NCBI GenBank assembly: GCA_003170035.1
Contig: PMZX01000238.1
Coordinates: 1,789 to 9,969, forward strand
Length of the DNA: 8,181 nucleotides
Direction of reading: 5' to 3'
DNA from: Myxococcales bacterium
GTDB taxonomy: Bacteria; Myxococcota_A; Polyangia; Fen-1088
A program made the translations under genes and the position numbers. This document shows positions 1 to 7,162 of this stretch, piece after piece. How positions within the stretch are numbered: position 1 is the first letter of the stretch; each line of letters starts with the position of its first letter. The notes below the pieces were generated by a model. That model was not told the origin of the DNA, searched no databases, and was given only the letters and a program-made list of their open reading frames with translations.

Positions 1-332
1 AGGCGGCGCCTGGCCACAACCCTCATCCCCTCTTCGACGTCGCCGCCGCTGATGTACACCGCCTCCGCCCCTTCGCAAGTCTTCTCGAAAGAGCGACGTT
101 CGAATCGCCGAACCGTCGGTGCGAGCGTCACTTTCCCGGATCCGGACTTCGTGAACATCCGGCACGCCCAATCAAAGAAACCTTGATCGTCGGTACTCGC
201 GGCGCCGACGTACGCAATTGAAGGAGAAGCCACTCCGCAATTGTCAAACACTGTTCGCAATAGTGGGTCGGGCCCAGTGCGCCTGCTACCGGGATCACCG
301 GCAATCAAGAATACTGGTTTCCGTCTGCTCAT
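1..332 (-). CDS. Class-I glutamine amidotransferase-like / peptidase S51-like protein (partial, N-terminal part)
   Basis: The first 110 codons are visible; the rest lies beyond the left edge. The N-terminus reads MSRRKPVFLIAGDPGSRR, a hydrophobic beta strand followed by a Gly-rich turn. It is followed by a second strand, SIAYVGAAS (residues 38-46), and by AVYISGGDVEEG (91-102), the strand-plus-GG(D/N) turn typical of the flavodoxin-like class-I GATase fold shared by peptidase E and cyanophycinase (family S51). The nucleophile Ser/Cys elbow would be downstream and cannot be checked, so catalytic activity is unknown. No signal peptide is seen, so it is probably cytoplasmic. The start is well supported: a GGAG Shine-Dalgarno lies 5 nt upstream, and the ATG overlaps the stop of the preceding ligase gene as ATGA, which implies translational coupling. 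Family assignment is by recognition of sequence style only. Confidence 0.7.
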   Translation of the reverse strand, partial: MSRRKPVFLIAGDPGSRRTGPDPLLRTVFDNCGVASPSIAYVGAASTDDQGFFDWACRMFTKSGSGKVTLAPTVRRFERRSFEKTCEGAEAVYISGGDVEEGMRVVARRR

Positions 333-1678
333 GGACTCTCCGCAAGAAAATCATGGATATCGATCTCGAAGTCGGCTCGGGTCAGTTGATACTTGACACC
401 CAGAACCGGCGACAGCGCCTGAACATGCGCGAAAACGATCTTCACGGAAGAGCCATAGCATCGTTGCAGCGATGCGCACAATTCGGGCTCGATCGCTGCC
501 GCATTTCGGGTATCGCTCACGGTGCGCACCGAAACCGCGGCGGTGCCCGTTTGCACCAGTTCGTATTGATCGACACCATCGATCTGCGCGATCGCCACAT
601 CGGCCTCGCGTTGGGTGACAAGTCTGCCCGCACTCGAAAGCGTTGCACTCACAACTCTTCCCTCGATCGCGTCGAGCGTCAGTCCCTCGTGGCGGCCGCA
701 TGGGCACGGCCCGGCTGCCAGCCGCACCAGATCACCCATATCAAAACGGATCAGCGCCCGCCAGGGGTTGTGAAATGTGGTGACCAGGATCCGTCCGACC
801 ATGGGTCCGCCGTGGCGCGGGGCAAGCGGTTGGAAATCGACGTGACAGTGTTCGACATTCTGGTGAAGTCGGCCTGCCTCGCACTGCATGAACACATATC
901 CGCTCTCGGTTGCGCCGTACGAGCTGATCACCGGGCATTGAAAAACACTCCGAATATGGCGCAAATGGATGAGCGACGGATTCTCATAGGTCAAGGTCAC
1001 GACTGCGGGCTGAAACACCTGACGGCTGTGCTTGATTGCGTGGCGGCAGAGCACGCTCAAGAATGAAGGGTTGGCTTCCAGCACCGCCGGCTCGAACCGG
1101 CCCAGCTCCTCGATCATTCGATCGCAAAGTGTCGCGCTCCATTCGGCGGGATCGGCCTTTTCAGTCAGGAAGAGATAGTGCCAGAGCGTGCGCTGCTCCA
1201 TGCTGAGGGATTCGACCTCGCTTGCGAACCCCACGCACCGTGGGCTCGAAAGAATCGCCTCACGGTGATCGCCCAATCGTGCTGCTGCCGTGGCCGCGTG
1301 CAACTTCCACGACGACGCCTCGGACGCGTCCCACCACTCCTGGCACCAGACATTGGCGACGGCATCGGAGGTTGACCCGCTGGTCGTCACCAGTTCGACT
1401 TCATCCCGGGCGAGAGCCGCGGCGAGATCACGCCCTTGCGTGACGAAGCCGGCAGGCTCGTGTTCGCGCAGATCATCCTTGCTGAGCACGGGCATGGCTT
1501 GATACCGCTCGAAGATGTCAACCGACGGGCCTTGATCGTAGCGGCGCCAGGTACGGTAGGCCGGCGCACTCGACAGCGCGGTTTCGAGTGCGGTCTTCGC
1601 AAAGGTGCGATACTCCGGTGTGTAGGTCGGCGCAGGGATCGACGGCGAAACCACTTCCCTTTTTGCGCCCTGGATCAT
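329..1678 (-). CDS. PaaK / coenzyme F390 synthetase-like adenylate-forming ligase
   Basis: A protein of 449 residues, the usual size for phenylacetate-CoA-ligase-like ANL enzymes, which activate a carboxylate with ATP and pass it to CoA or another acceptor. Visible motifs are: phosphate-binding loop TTSGSTSD (residues 98-105); adenine/substrate motif SSYGATESG (252-260); ribose-binding RFDMGD (311-316); a CPCGR element (325-329) as in PaaK relatives, where nearby Cys residues can bind zinc; the hinge-region GR (340-341); and GVKY near the C-terminus (Lys429), a candidate for the catalytic Lys of the small domain. The substrate cannot be read from the sequence. The frame stays open upstream to 2059, but that part is antisense-style read-through of the peroxidase gene in another frame. 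The ATG at 1678 is the only sensible start; it sits 14 bp after the peroxidase stop and has no clear Shine-Dalgarno, so translation may be coupled. The stop overlaps the next start (ATGA). Confidence 0.85.
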   Translation of the reverse strand: MIQGAKREVVSPSIPAPTYTPEYRTFAKTALETALSSAPAYRTWRRYDQGPSVDIFERYQAMPVLSKDDLREHEPAGFVTQGRDLAAALARDEVELVTTSGSTSDAVANVWCQEWWDASEASSWKLHAATAAARLGDHREAILSSPRCVGFASEVESLSMEQRTLWHYLFLTEKADPAEWSATLCDRMIEELGRFEPAVLEANPSFLSVLCRHAIKHSRQVFQPAVVTLTYENPSLIHLRHIRSVFQCPVISSYGATESGYVFMQCEAGRLHQNVEHCHVDFQPLAPRHGGPMVGRILVTTFHNPWRALIRFDMGDLVRLAAGPCPCGRHEGLTLDAIEGRVVSATLSSAGRLVTQREADVAIAQIDGVDQYELVQTGTAAVSVRTVSDTRNAAAIEPELCASLQRCYGSSVKIVFAHVQALSPVLGVKYQLTRADFEIDIHDFLAESP

Positions 1679-1692
1679 CGGGGGATATCGGC

Positions 1693-2691
1693 CTACGGGA
1701 GCTTCGGTGGCGCCACTATGGGCTCGGGACCGGTCAGCGCCTTGAGAAAGGCCACCAGGTTGCGCTTTTCCTTGGCGGTCAGGTTGAGCGGCTTGACCAG
1801 AGGGTCGAGGTTCGGGTTGGCAATGCCGCCACGGTCGAGGGTGTCGACCACATCCGCCAGGGTCTTCGTCTTGCCGTCGTGCATGTACGGGTACGTCCGC
1901 GCGACGTTGCGGAGTCCCGGGGTCTTGAACCTGCCGCGGTCCGCCGGGTTCTTGGTGACCGCCTCGCGCCCCACGTCGGGATGCGCAGCCTTTGCGCCAA
2001 CCCCAAGGTTGTGGAAGCCCTGATCGGAGAAGATCGGGCCGCTGTGACAGGCCGCGCACCCGCCCTTGCCCTTGAAAAGCTCCGCCCCACGAACGGCCGC
2101 CGGACTCATCGCTTTCTTGTCGCCAGCGAGATAGCGGTCGAACGGCCCCGGCCCGGAGACGATGGTGCGTTCAAAAGCGGCGAGAGCCTTGGCCATGCCA
2201 TCAGCGGTGACCCCGGTGCCGAAAACGGCCTGGAACTGCGTCCGGTAGCCGGGGACAGCGTCGAGTTTGCGCAACACGTTGGGCAGGGTTTCTCCCATCT
2301 CCACCGGGTTCTGGATCGGCCCGAGCGCCTGCTCCTCGAGCGAGCGCGCACGCCCGTCCCAGAACTGGAACGTCATGTAGCCGGAGTTCACCACGGTCCC
2401 CGAGTTGCGATCACCGACACGGCCGTTGATCCCGGTATCGGTGGCGTCGTGCCCGGCCCAGCCCTGCTTTGGATCGTGGCAAGTCACACAGTTGATCTTC
2501 CCGTCCGCCGACAACCGGCCGTCGAAAAAGAGAGACCGTCCAAGCTCAATCTTCTCCGCGTTCTGCGGGTTGTCCTTCGACACCGGCATGGGTGGCAGCG
2601 GCCCTCCCACGGAAAGACTGGGCTGCGCGTGGGCCGCAAGCGCAGCCATGGCACCGAGACTGATCGAACTCAGGAGAACCATTCGCTTCAT
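1693..2691 (-). CDS. Di-heme cytochrome c peroxidase (MauG/CcpA family), exported
   Basis: A 332-residue protein, standard length for bacterial di-heme peroxidases, which reduce hydrogen peroxide (or, in MauG-type members, oxidise protein side chains) in the periplasm. A Sec signal peptide covers residues 1-22 (MKR, a hydrophobic stretch, then AHA before Gln23). There are two c-type heme sites: CVTCH (68-72), preceded by the family motif LFFDGRLSADG, and CAACH (212-216), followed by SGPIFSDQGFHNLG. FKTPGLRNVARTYPYMHDG (255-273) is the conserved C-terminal block; its Met270 is the likely distal heme ligand. It is the first gene of a leftward operon with the ligase and the S51-like gene. The chosen ATG gives a proper signal peptide; upstream there is only a weak AGAG Shine-Dalgarno. 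Whether it acts as a peroxidase or as a MauG-like protein-modifying oxidase cannot be decided here. Confidence 0.93.
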   Translation of the reverse strand: MKRMVLLSSISLGAMAALAAHAQPSLSVGGPLPPMPVSKDNPQNAEKIELGRSLFFDGRLSADGKINCVTCHDPKQGWAGHDATDTGINGRVGDRNSGTVVNSGYMTFQFWDGRARSLEEQALGPIQNPVEMGETLPNVLRKLDAVPGYRTQFQAVFGTGVTADGMAKALAAFERTIVSGPGPFDRYLAGDKKAMSPAAVRGAELFKGKGGCAACHSGPIFSDQGFHNLGVGAKAAHPDVGREAVTKNPADRGRFKTPGLRNVARTYPYMHDGKTKTLADVVDTLDRGGIANPNLDPLVKPLNLTAKEKRNLVAFLKALTGPEPIVAPPKLP

Positions 2692-2731
2692 GAGCCAGTT
2701 TTCTCTGCTTCGGCGCCTGACCGCCGGAAGA

Positions 2732-2759
2732 AACGTAGCTCCTCAAGAAATCGTGACAA
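2732..2759 (-). promoter_or_regulatory. Candidate sigma-70-type promoter for the peroxidase operon
   Basis: On the minus strand, TTGTCA (2759-2754) is separated by 16 bp from TACGTT (2737-2732). The -35 matches the consensus at 5 of 6 positions and the -10 at only 3 of 6. The position would give a leader of roughly 35 nt before the ATG at 2691. This is a pattern match only; short hexamers arise by chance, and myxobacterial housekeeping promoters are often poorly conserved. Confidence 0.3.
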
Positions 2760-3049
2760 GTCGTGCCGAGTCATCGCTCGACGGACCCCGTCGAGACGCG
2801 GCAGGCGGCAGGGCTTGCCCATCATCGCCACCGTCGGAAAGACGGACATTGTGGATAGCGTCCTGGCCAATGGCGGCTGGCCGGGCGCCGGTACGATGCC
2901 AGTCGGACCACCCGTGAACGCGGCCCCGGATCGAATCCCGGCCCTGAAACGGGCCAGCGGCCAAACATTGTCCGTTGACGGCGTTGGAGGATCGTATCAG
3001 ATTCAGAGTTTGGCTCGGTCGCAGGTTGGGGCGTCCGCGGAAACTCCGC

Positions 3050-3057
3050 AGGGGAGG
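3050..3057 (+). promoter_or_regulatory. Ribosome binding site that fixes the lipoprotein start
   Basis: AGGGGAGG lies 4 nt before the ATG at 3062. It decides the start against the upstream in-frame start at 2975, which would put a 29-residue basic extension before the lipoprotein signal peptide. Confidence 0.8.
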
Positions 3058-3061
3058 CACT

Positions 3062-4696
3062 ATGAACAAGACCATGGTCGGCAAAGTCCTAATTGGCGCT
3101 ACTGCTGGCCTGTTGGTCGGCGCGTCCCTGATGGGCTGTTCACCGAATCAGCCAGTCAGCGGAATAGGGGGAAACGTTGGCAACGGCGGAGCGCCGGGAA
3201 ACGCTGGCAGCGGCGGGGCACCGACAAGCGGTGGCAGCGGCGGAGGCGGAGGCCAGCCAGTCATCGATACCGGCTTTCTTACGGGAGGACAATCGGGAAC
3301 CGGTGGCGCCGCCGGCATGGACTGTGGCGCCGCCGCGATCTGCACGCCAACCAGTTGCGGTAGCATTGTTGACGATTGCGGCGCACTCATTCCCTGCGGC
3401 TACACCAATTGCGCTGTGAGCCTCTGTAACGCCGCGACGAACCAATGCACCCCTTGCACACCTCTCACGGCCGCGGACTGCCCGACCATAGGGAAGAACT
3501 GTGGGCTCGTATCGGATAATTGCGGTGGGACCATCGATTGCGGGACCTGCACCCCCCCTGAATGCTGCGGCTGTGGCGGCGAAGCTAGCGTATGCGGTGG
3601 CTTCAGCAACGGCCTCGGAAATAGTGGTCTCGCCGCGACTTGTATCGCCGGCTCAAAAGGTTGTCTCTGCGATGACAGGGGGGCTTGTGCCAATGGCCTC
3701 ACGTGTACACCCCAGACTGCTCCGAAACCGAGTCTCTGCTGCAATGGTACGGATTGTGCTGGGTCGTCGACCAGCATAGGCGGAACCTGCTCCGGGACTG
3801 GGACCGCCACCTGCACTCCGGGCGTGACCGTGCCCGCCGCAACCTCGACGCTTGATACTTGTGGCTATGTCGCCACCACTTTCAACGAGAGCCAGATCTT
3901 GTGTGGGATCTATGCAACGGGCGGGGGCAAGGACCCGGCCCAGATTCAGGCCTTCTTCAATGACGAGAAATCGTTGACGCTGGGCTGCACCACGACGGCC
4001 AATCCGGTGTCGGCGATGCCTTCGGACCCAGGTGCCGTGTACTACCCGCAGGACGGCAATCCAGATTGCAAGGACACGTCGGGGCGGCCGATGCGGCCGA
4101 CGCTGTACATCACCGATATCACCTACGACCCGAATTGCAAAGCCGGCGACCAGCAAGCAGGCGGCGTGGCCTATGACCCGATTGCTGTTTTTGGCACTTG
4201 GAAGGGAACAACTCTCAACACCAGCACGCCCGGCCCCGACCCGACGTCGAAGAACTATTGGACTCTCGGTCCGGGGTCGGACTCGGTACCCACTGCTGTC
4301 ACCAACCTGTGCCCTTGTACCGCCGCTTCGTGCCCCGGAACAGGTCACACCTCGAAGGGTTTCGGCACGGAGGTGAAGTATGAGGCAGGCCTTATTTCAG
4401 GTCACTCGTACCGCCTTCAGATCATGGGCCACGACGGCGACCAGAATGCGACGGGCGGCGACGCGGGTGAGGCCTGTGTCATCTTCTGCGCGGGAACCGG
4501 CACTTGTACGCCGTTGACCTGTGCGGACTATCCGACCGGTTCTTGCGGCCCACAACCCGACGGTTGCGGCGGCCTGACTCCCGATTGTGGGCCATGCTGC
4601 AAACTATTGACCTGCGCGGACTATCCAACGACTTCTGTCGGCCCGCAGGACGACGGCTGCGGCGGAAAGACTGACTACTGTAACTTCCGGCCTTGA
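3062..4696 (+). CDS. Secreted lipoprotein with Cys-rich repeat modules and a beta-sandwich-like domain
   Basis: A 544-residue protein. It has a lipoprotein signal peptide with lipobox LMGC (Cys26 is the lipidated residue). A Gly/Ser/Ala/Asn linker follows (about 34-66), a low-complexity spacer common in myxobacterial surface lipoproteins. Residues 88-251 are Cys-rich, with modules such as KNCGLVSDNCGGTIDCGTC (145-163). Residues about 265-475 look like one extracellular domain: TLYITDITYDPN (347-358), FGTWKG (377-382), LGPGSD (402-407) and SYRLQIMGHDGDQN (449-462), with acidic loops that could bind a metal. Two more Cys modules end the protein (482-540). There are about 49 cysteines, implying many disulfides outside the cytoplasm. 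The function is unknown; adhesion or a structural envelope role is a guess. The gene stands alone on the plus strand and converges on the kinase gene with 39 bp between stops. The central domain style is one I associate with secreted myxobacterial proteins, but I cannot name a family. Confidence 0.88.
   Translation: MNKTMVGKVLIGATAGLLVGASLMGCSPNQPVSGIGGNVGNGGAPGNAGSGGAPTSGGSGGGGGQPVIDTGFLTGGQSGTGGAAGMDCGAAAICTPTSCGSIVDDCGALIPCGYTNCAVSLCNAATNQCTPCTPLTAADCPTIGKNCGLVSDNCGGTIDCGTCTPPECCGCGGEASVCGGFSNGLGNSGLAATCIAGSKGCLCDDRGACANGLTCTPQTAPKPSLCCNGTDCAGSSTSIGGTCSGTGTATCTPGVTVPAATSTLDTCGYVATTFNESQILCGIYATGGGKDPAQIQAFFNDEKSLTLGCTTTANPVSAMPSDPGAVYYPQDGNPDCKDTSGRPMRPTLYITDITYDPNCKAGDQQAGGVAYDPIAVFGTWKGTTLNTSTPGPDPTSKNYWTLGPGSDSVPTAVTNLCPCTAASCPGTGHTSKGFGTEVKYEAGLISGHSYRLQIMGHDGDQNATGGDAGEACVIFCAGTGTCTPLTCADYPTGSCGPQPDGCGGLTPDCGPCCKLLTCADYPTTSVGPQDDGCGGKTDYCNFRP
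4514..4665 (+). repeat. Two-copy intragenic repeat in the lipoprotein C-terminus
   Basis: Two 59-bp copies (4514-4572 and 4607-4665), starting 93 bp apart and in the same reading frame, match at 47 of 59 positions by eye. Each encodes a LTCADYP...GP..DGCGG module. More diverged relatives of the module occur earlier in the protein, around residues 133-163. In copy 1 the codons are TCT TGC GGC; in copy 2 they are TCT GTC GGC, so one Cys has become Val by an apparent TG to GT exchange. Confidence 0.8.
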
Positions 4697-4735
4697 GTGA
4701 ATTCGCGCTGAAGCCCGCCGGGGGCCGCAACTCTG

Positions 4736-6448
4736 CTAGAAATCGTCCTCGGAGAGAGTACCGGCTCGTGGCACGGGGGACTTCGCCGATGCACCAACCC
4801 TTCGCGCCGATGGCGGCGCTTGTGCCGGTTCATACCTCCCCGAAGCTTGGCGCCCGGCCTGCTGGCGCGGCAGATCGTTCGAGGCTTCTCGCACCGCCAC
4901 ACGTGAACGACTGGAAGTCGCCAGAACGGGCACACCGGGCTCGTGGCGCACGTGATGGCCGCGCTCGGGCGTTGCGGACGCGCTGGGTGCAGGTGGTGGT
5001 GGTGAAATGGTCAAAGGGGCCGATTCCGCCGGGTCCACGGTTGCGCTTGACGCAGGAACAGCAGGCTGCACGACGGGTTCCCTGGCTGGCGGCGTGCCAT
5101 CCGCGATCGAAGCTGGCGCACCTGTTTGCAGCCTGCGGACGCCTCGCATGGCCCCCGACACCGCGAAGAAGCCAATTACGACTGCGACCCCTGCGCCCAG
5201 CAAGCCACCCCACCCTCGAAAGGCAGAGCGAGCCGCAAAACCACGAGAGCGCCCCTTCCGCAACGGAGCCCCCAGATCTACCACGGCCGTGTCGTGCTCC
5301 GAGGGCAGCGGAGGCGCCGCCGCTTGCGAGCCACTCTCCGATCCACCGCTGCCACCGTTGGGTCCTGCCGGGGCAGCGCTCTCCCTGTCTTCGGATTGCA
5401 GGGGAAACGCGTAGAGAATCCGCGTGCCCTGATGCTCTCCGGAGGGCTCCTTATTGAGAACGGCCTGCACCACGGGCTCATGAAGCGCGGATAGGGGATC
5501 GTGCGCGGCGAACGACGGCACCCCAGCCTGCGGCGTGAGCAAGCGCGGTGCCGGGGTGGCCGGCGTCAGTTCGTCTTCGAGAGCCATCGCCAGCAAAGTC
5601 ACGTCCGCATAGCGCTGGTCACGATCCTTGGCCATCGCCTTTTCGATGATGCCCACCAAACCAGCGGGCAAATCGGGACGCACCGCCGTCACCGGCACAG
5701 CGGGTTTGTGGAGAATGTTGTCAAAAAGCGTCGGGCTGGGCTCTCCCGGGAACGGCATCTGTCCGGTCAGCGATTCGTACAGCAACACACCAAAGCCGTA
5801 CACGTCGGCGCGTCCATCGATATCGGGCACGCCCAGGATATGCTCGGGAGACATGTACGCTGGCGTTCCCATGGGCAAAACCAGCCCTGCCGAGGAATCC
5901 AGGCCTCGTTCCACCATGACCGAGATGCCGAAATCCAACACCTTGGTGGTCACGATCCGTCCGTCGGGCTCCATGCAAATGAAGATGTTCTGTGGCTTGA
6001 GATCTCGATGGATCACCCCCTGTGCGTTCGCCGCGGCCACCCCTCGCATGGCTGGCAAGAGCAGCCTCGTCGCTTCGTTGACGCTGAGAAATCCCTTGCG
6101 CGCTATATAGCTGCCGAGGGGCTCACCCTCGAGCAGCTCCATCACGATGCACGCCATCCCCTCGTGTTCGATGACGTCGAAGATCGTTACCACATTGGGA
6201 TGGTTCACCAGGCTTGCGGCCAGAACTTCGCGGTGAAAGAGGCCCTGCGCCAGGCGGGTCGTGGCCAGGGACCGCAGAATGACCTTCAGGGCGACTCGCT
6301 TGCCCGTTCGTTCGTTCGTTCCCGCCCACACCGCAGCCATTCCGCCGGCCCCAAGCAGGTGCTCGACACGGTATTTTCCATCGACCAGCTGGCCGGCCCG
6401 CAGAATCGTGTCAACGACGCTCTCGGGCTGGGCTCCTGCGTTCATCAC
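4736..6448 (-). CDS. Membrane-anchored Ser/Thr protein kinase (PknB-like catalytic domain)
   Basis: A 570-residue eukaryotic-like kinase. The catalytic domain spans about residues 26-292 and has all key motifs: Gly loop LGAGGMAAVW (32-41), ATP-anchoring Lys55 in VALKV, helix-C Glu74, HRDLKPQN (147-154), DFG (172-174), and SPE (200-202) ending the activation segment. A juxtamembrane region rich in Ala, Pro and Gly (about 293-410) follows. Then comes one membrane span (about 413-434, GLLGAGVAVVIGFFAVSG) with basic residues on both sides, and a roughly 135-residue Pro/Ala/Ser-rich outer tail ending in EDDF. The tail has no PASTA repeats or other domain I recognise. The start is GTG at 6448 or ATG at 6445; a weak GGCGGA lies 6 or 9 nt upstream respectively. 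It follows the STAS gene by 84 bp on the same strand without an obvious terminator, so co-transcription is likely. The substrate is unknown; the neighbouring STAS protein is a natural candidate. Confidence 0.93.
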   Translation of the reverse strand: MMNAGAQPESVVDTILRAGQLVDGKYRVEHLLGAGGMAAVWAGTNERTGKRVALKVILRSLATTRLAQGLFHREVLAASLVNHPNVVTIFDVIEHEGMACIVMELLEGEPLGSYIARKGFLSVNEATRLLLPAMRGVAAANAQGVIHRDLKPQNIFICMEPDGRIVTTKVLDFGISVMVERGLDSSAGLVLPMGTPAYMSPEHILGVPDIDGRADVYGFGVLLYESLTGQMPFPGEPSPTLFDNILHKPAVPVTAVRPDLPAGLVGIIEKAMAKDRDQRYADVTLLAMALEDELTPATPAPRLLTPQAGVPSFAAHDPLSALHEPVVQAVLNKEPSGEHQGTRILYAFPLQSEDRESAAPAGPNGGSGGSESGSQAAAPPLPSEHDTAVVDLGAPLRKGRSRGFAARSAFRGWGGLLGAGVAVVIGFFAVSGAMRGVRRLQTGAPASIADGTPPAREPVVQPAVPASSATVDPAESAPLTISPPPPAPSASATPERGHHVRHEPGVPVLATSSRSRVAVREASNDLPRQQAGRQASGRYEPAQAPPSARRVGASAKSPVPRAGTLSEDDF

Positions 6449-6532
6449 TAGATTCCGCCGTCGAAAGGGGACGCTGGATTGGGCGGCACGACAAGGCAGC
6501 CCACCCGAGATTTCGCCCTCCGTTGATGTGAA

Positions 6533-6961
6533 TCAGCGGATGAGAGGCAAGACTTGCGCATTCATCAGCCGTCCCGCGACAGGCGCGACTGCCAACTCTG
6601 CACCCTGACCTGTCTTCACAGCCAGGTGCAGGAATCCGCGAGCGACATGTCGGCTTTGACGAACCCCCCCTGACTCACACTCCACACACAGAAGATCGAC
6701 GATCTTTAGCGGCTGGTTGCACAAGCCGCGGGCGGTGGTTGCGCCGCCGTGCTCCCTGGCCTTCTTGTACAGAAACACCACCGCGCCCACCCCCAAGTCA
6801 GAGCTCTCGATGAGCCCTGAACCCGAGAGTTCGGCGACGATGCGGCGTTCAGCGACCAATGCGGCGACGGACGGGCTAAAATCCGAGGCGCTGACCGCGT
6901 CCATCTCGCCATGGATGCGAAGGGTAGCCGCGCCATCCGCTCTGGTCGATGACAAGTTCAT
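6533..6961 (-). CDS. STAS-domain protein (anti-sigma factor antagonist-like), possible C-terminal frameshift
   Basis: As read, 142 residues. Residues 1-94 follow the STAS/SpoIIAA pattern: MNLSSTRADGAATLRIHG, EMDAVSASDF (19-28), AELSGSGLIESS (43-54), GAVVFLYKKAREHGG (59-73), then GLCNQPLKIVDLL (79-91). Such proteins bind anti-sigma kinases or other partners and are switched by Ser phosphorylation in the loop after strand 3. Here the usual DSSG is ESSD (52-55), followed by LG, two residues more than typical. After codon 94 the match to STAS stops; a run of seven G at 6664-6670 is a plausible frameshift point (see findings). The ATG at 6961 is preceded by a very good AAAGGAGA 7 nt upstream, which rules out the longer open frame to 7168. 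A sigma-54 promoter lies about 80 bp upstream. Confidence 0.82.
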   Translation of the reverse strand: MNLSSTRADGAATLRIHGEMDAVSASDFSPSVAALVAERRIVAELSGSGLIESSDLGVGAVVFLYKKAREHGGATTARGLCNQPLKIVDLLCVECESGGVRQSRHVARGFLHLAVKTGQGAELAVAPVAGRLMNAQVLPLIR

Positions 6962-6968
6962 TTGTGTC

Positions 6969-6976
6969 TCTCCTTT
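6969..6976 (-). promoter_or_regulatory. Strong ribosome binding site of the STAS gene
   Basis: AAAGGAGA on the minus strand, 7 nt before the ATG at 6961. It is the best Shine-Dalgarno in the window and decides this start over in-frame codons further upstream. Confidence 0.85.
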
Positions 6977-7039
6977 GGCTTCCAATTCTGAAACCCTATC
7001 GGCTTCCCGGAATGTCGGGGGAGCTTGGGGCGGCTGGAA

Positions 7040-7055
7040 AGCAATTAGCGTGCCG
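7040..7055 (-). promoter_or_regulatory. Sigma-54 (-24/-12) promoter upstream of the STAS-kinase genes
   Basis: On the minus strand the sequence is CGGCACGCTAATTGCT. Against the core consensus TGGCACG-N4-TTGCW, only the first base differs. The GG of the -24 element (7054-7053) and the GC of the -12 element (7042-7041) are intact at the required spacing. Transcription would start near 7029, giving a leader of about 68 nt before the STAS ATG at 6961. A sigma-54 activator gene lies just upstream on the same strand. The match is direct observation; its use in the cell is inferred. Confidence 0.72.
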
Positions 7056-7162
7056 ACTGCGAGCTGTCGCAGTCTGGCGCGCCCATGCGGTGGTGCAGAC
7101 AGCGTGACGATGTCCCCATTCGGTGCCGTGCGACCGTGGATCGTGCGGGCCTCCCTCAGTGA

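Larger units (their letters stand above)
2692..3061. other. Divergent intergenic region between peroxidase operon and lipoprotein gene
   Basis: A 370-bp stretch separates the diverging starts at 2691 and 3062, so it should hold promoters for both sides. On the minus strand there is a candidate sigma-70 site at 2732-2759. On the plus strand only the ribosome binding site at 3050-3057 is convincing. A small minus-strand open frame (2688-2849 from ATG, 2688-2870 from TTG) ends in an ATGA overlap with the peroxidase start, but it has no Shine-Dalgarno and no recognisable family. I see no tRNA, no terminator with a T tract, and no repeat here. Confidence 0.6.

Noticed and set aside
1679..2059. N-terminal extension of the ligase frame up to 2059
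   Set aside because: It lies in another frame over the 3' end of the peroxidase gene, which has clear heme motifs, and its Arg/Gly/Pro-rich composition is typical of shadow frames. The ATG at 1678 gives the normal family length.
2919..2940. tRNA-like T-loop GGATCGAATCC
   Set aside because: The flanking bases do not form a 5-bp T stem, and no acceptor, D or anticodon arms can be placed on either strand.
2975..3000. TTGACG...TATCAG as a promoter for the lipoprotein
   Set aside because: The -35 is good, but the spacer is only 14 bp, too short for sigma-70, and no better -10 lies at 16-18 bp.
1588..3363. Long plus-strand open frame of 591 codons
   Set aside because: It runs antisense through the peroxidase gene and then out of frame into the lipoprotein gene, has Arg-rich composition, and no domain. 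The long open length reflects high GC.
4697..4735. Terminator between the convergent lipoprotein and kinase genes
   Set aside because: Only a possible 4-bp GCCC/GGGC stem is seen and there is no T tract on either strand.
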